Shown one piece after another: positions 63,725-64,000 of a DNA stretch of 64,000 nt. Under the pieces are notes generated by a model. That model worked only from the letters and a program-made list of their open reading frames with translations. It was not told where the DNA came from and did no database searches. A program made the translations under genes and the position numbers. Where the stretch lies: contig CBDCWT010000081.1 of NCBI GenBank assembly GCA_965223305.1, positions 1-64,000 on the forward strand, read 5' to 3'. Each line of letters opens with the position of its first letter. Within the stretch, counting starts at the first letter, position 1. The stretch comes from CBDCWT01 sp965223305. GTDB lineage: Bacteria; Planctomycetota; Planctomycetia; Pirellulales; Pirellulaceae.

Positions 63725-64000
63725 CGTCTGAAATCGTGAGCTGCGAGCGCGGCCGTACAAACTGAGAAGCCACGAGACGCTGCCCCCTTCTGCTGTCCGA
63801 CACCCTCTCCTCGTTGATTGCCTTCATCAAGAGTGTGCCGCCAGGCCACACAGCTTGCCTGAGCTGAACGAACGCGTGGTCCGGCGGGAAAGGACCGGCA
63901 GGAGAGCCCGGAAAACTTGCTCTGCGCATTCGATGCTGCTCTAATCGAGAGCCGATATCACCTGGGCTATCCAGGTCTTGGGTCGGAAAACTTCGTGTTT
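63725..64000. other. Window end, no gene recognised
   Basis: The last 276 bp show no reading frame with protein character that I can support. A gene reading in from beyond the right-hand edge cannot be excluded. Confidence 0.35.

Noticed and set aside
63699..63929. Minus-strand frame at the right-hand end
   Set aside because: It overlaps the hydrolase end and has no recognisable domain or start signal.

Overview
The window reads as chromosomal DNA from a planctomycete, probably of the Pirellulales type. This rests on family content: a DUF1501 + DUF1549/DUF1553 (PSD1) cytochrome pair, formylglycine sulfatases, DUF1559 pseudopilin-like protein, ECF sigma factor coupled to a Ser/Thr kinase, several PQQ-type propellers, and four giant surface proteins that start with a basic LEPR-XLL-like N-terminal tag (variants of LExRxLL). 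I saw no rRNA, tRNA or CRISPR array.

Layout. 1-8.5 kb is an accessory island: a PEP-CTERM gene fragment between two 64-bp direct repeats, a tyrosine recombinase, a tight four-gene operon (SIR2-like NADase, phosphoribosyltransferase-like protein, Cys-rich unknown, winged-helix-like protein), a ParD/ParE-type toxin-antitoxin pair and a second toxin-antitoxin remnant whose toxin is cut off at the island edge. 8.5-15.5 kb holds catabolic genes (DUF1501, PSD1 cytochrome, sulfatase, sialidase-like). 15.9-20.6 kb is a frameshifted giant beta-propeller protein. 21-27 kb has three PQQ-like propeller genes on the minus strand. 27-31 kb has a sulfopyruvate-decarboxylase-like pair divergent from a CaiB-type CoA transferase and an acyl-CoA dehydrogenase. 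30.7-34.4 kb has a sigma factor, kinase, His-rich lipoprotein and membrane protein. 34.9-40.6 kb has a TPR protein, a propeller-esterase fusion and a LytS/LytTR two-component pair. 40.7-49 kb has a second sulfatase, a giant FG-GAP protein and an MFS transporter. 49.2-54.3 kb is a cobalamin riboswitch followed by a pseudopilin-like gene and a giant DUF4465 surface protein. 55-63.7 kb holds a GNAT-fold protein, a class III aminotransferase, another giant surface protein and an alpha/beta hydrolase.

Intergenic space is rich in repeats: a 174/175-bp element with terminal inverted repeats (2 copies), a 181-bp element (2 copies), a hairpin repeat of about 65 bp (7 copies, one of them half), a composite repeat built around it (3 copies) and a further family at 54.2-54.9 kb.

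The two most interesting units are the SIR2/PRTase operon, which looks like an uncharacterised NAD-linked anti-phage or conflict system next to a recombinase, and the riboswitch-controlled pseudopilin + DUF4465 operon, which looks like a planctomycete surface system for vitamin B12 capture. A third candidate is the sigma/kinase/His-rich protein cluster, which may respond to metals.
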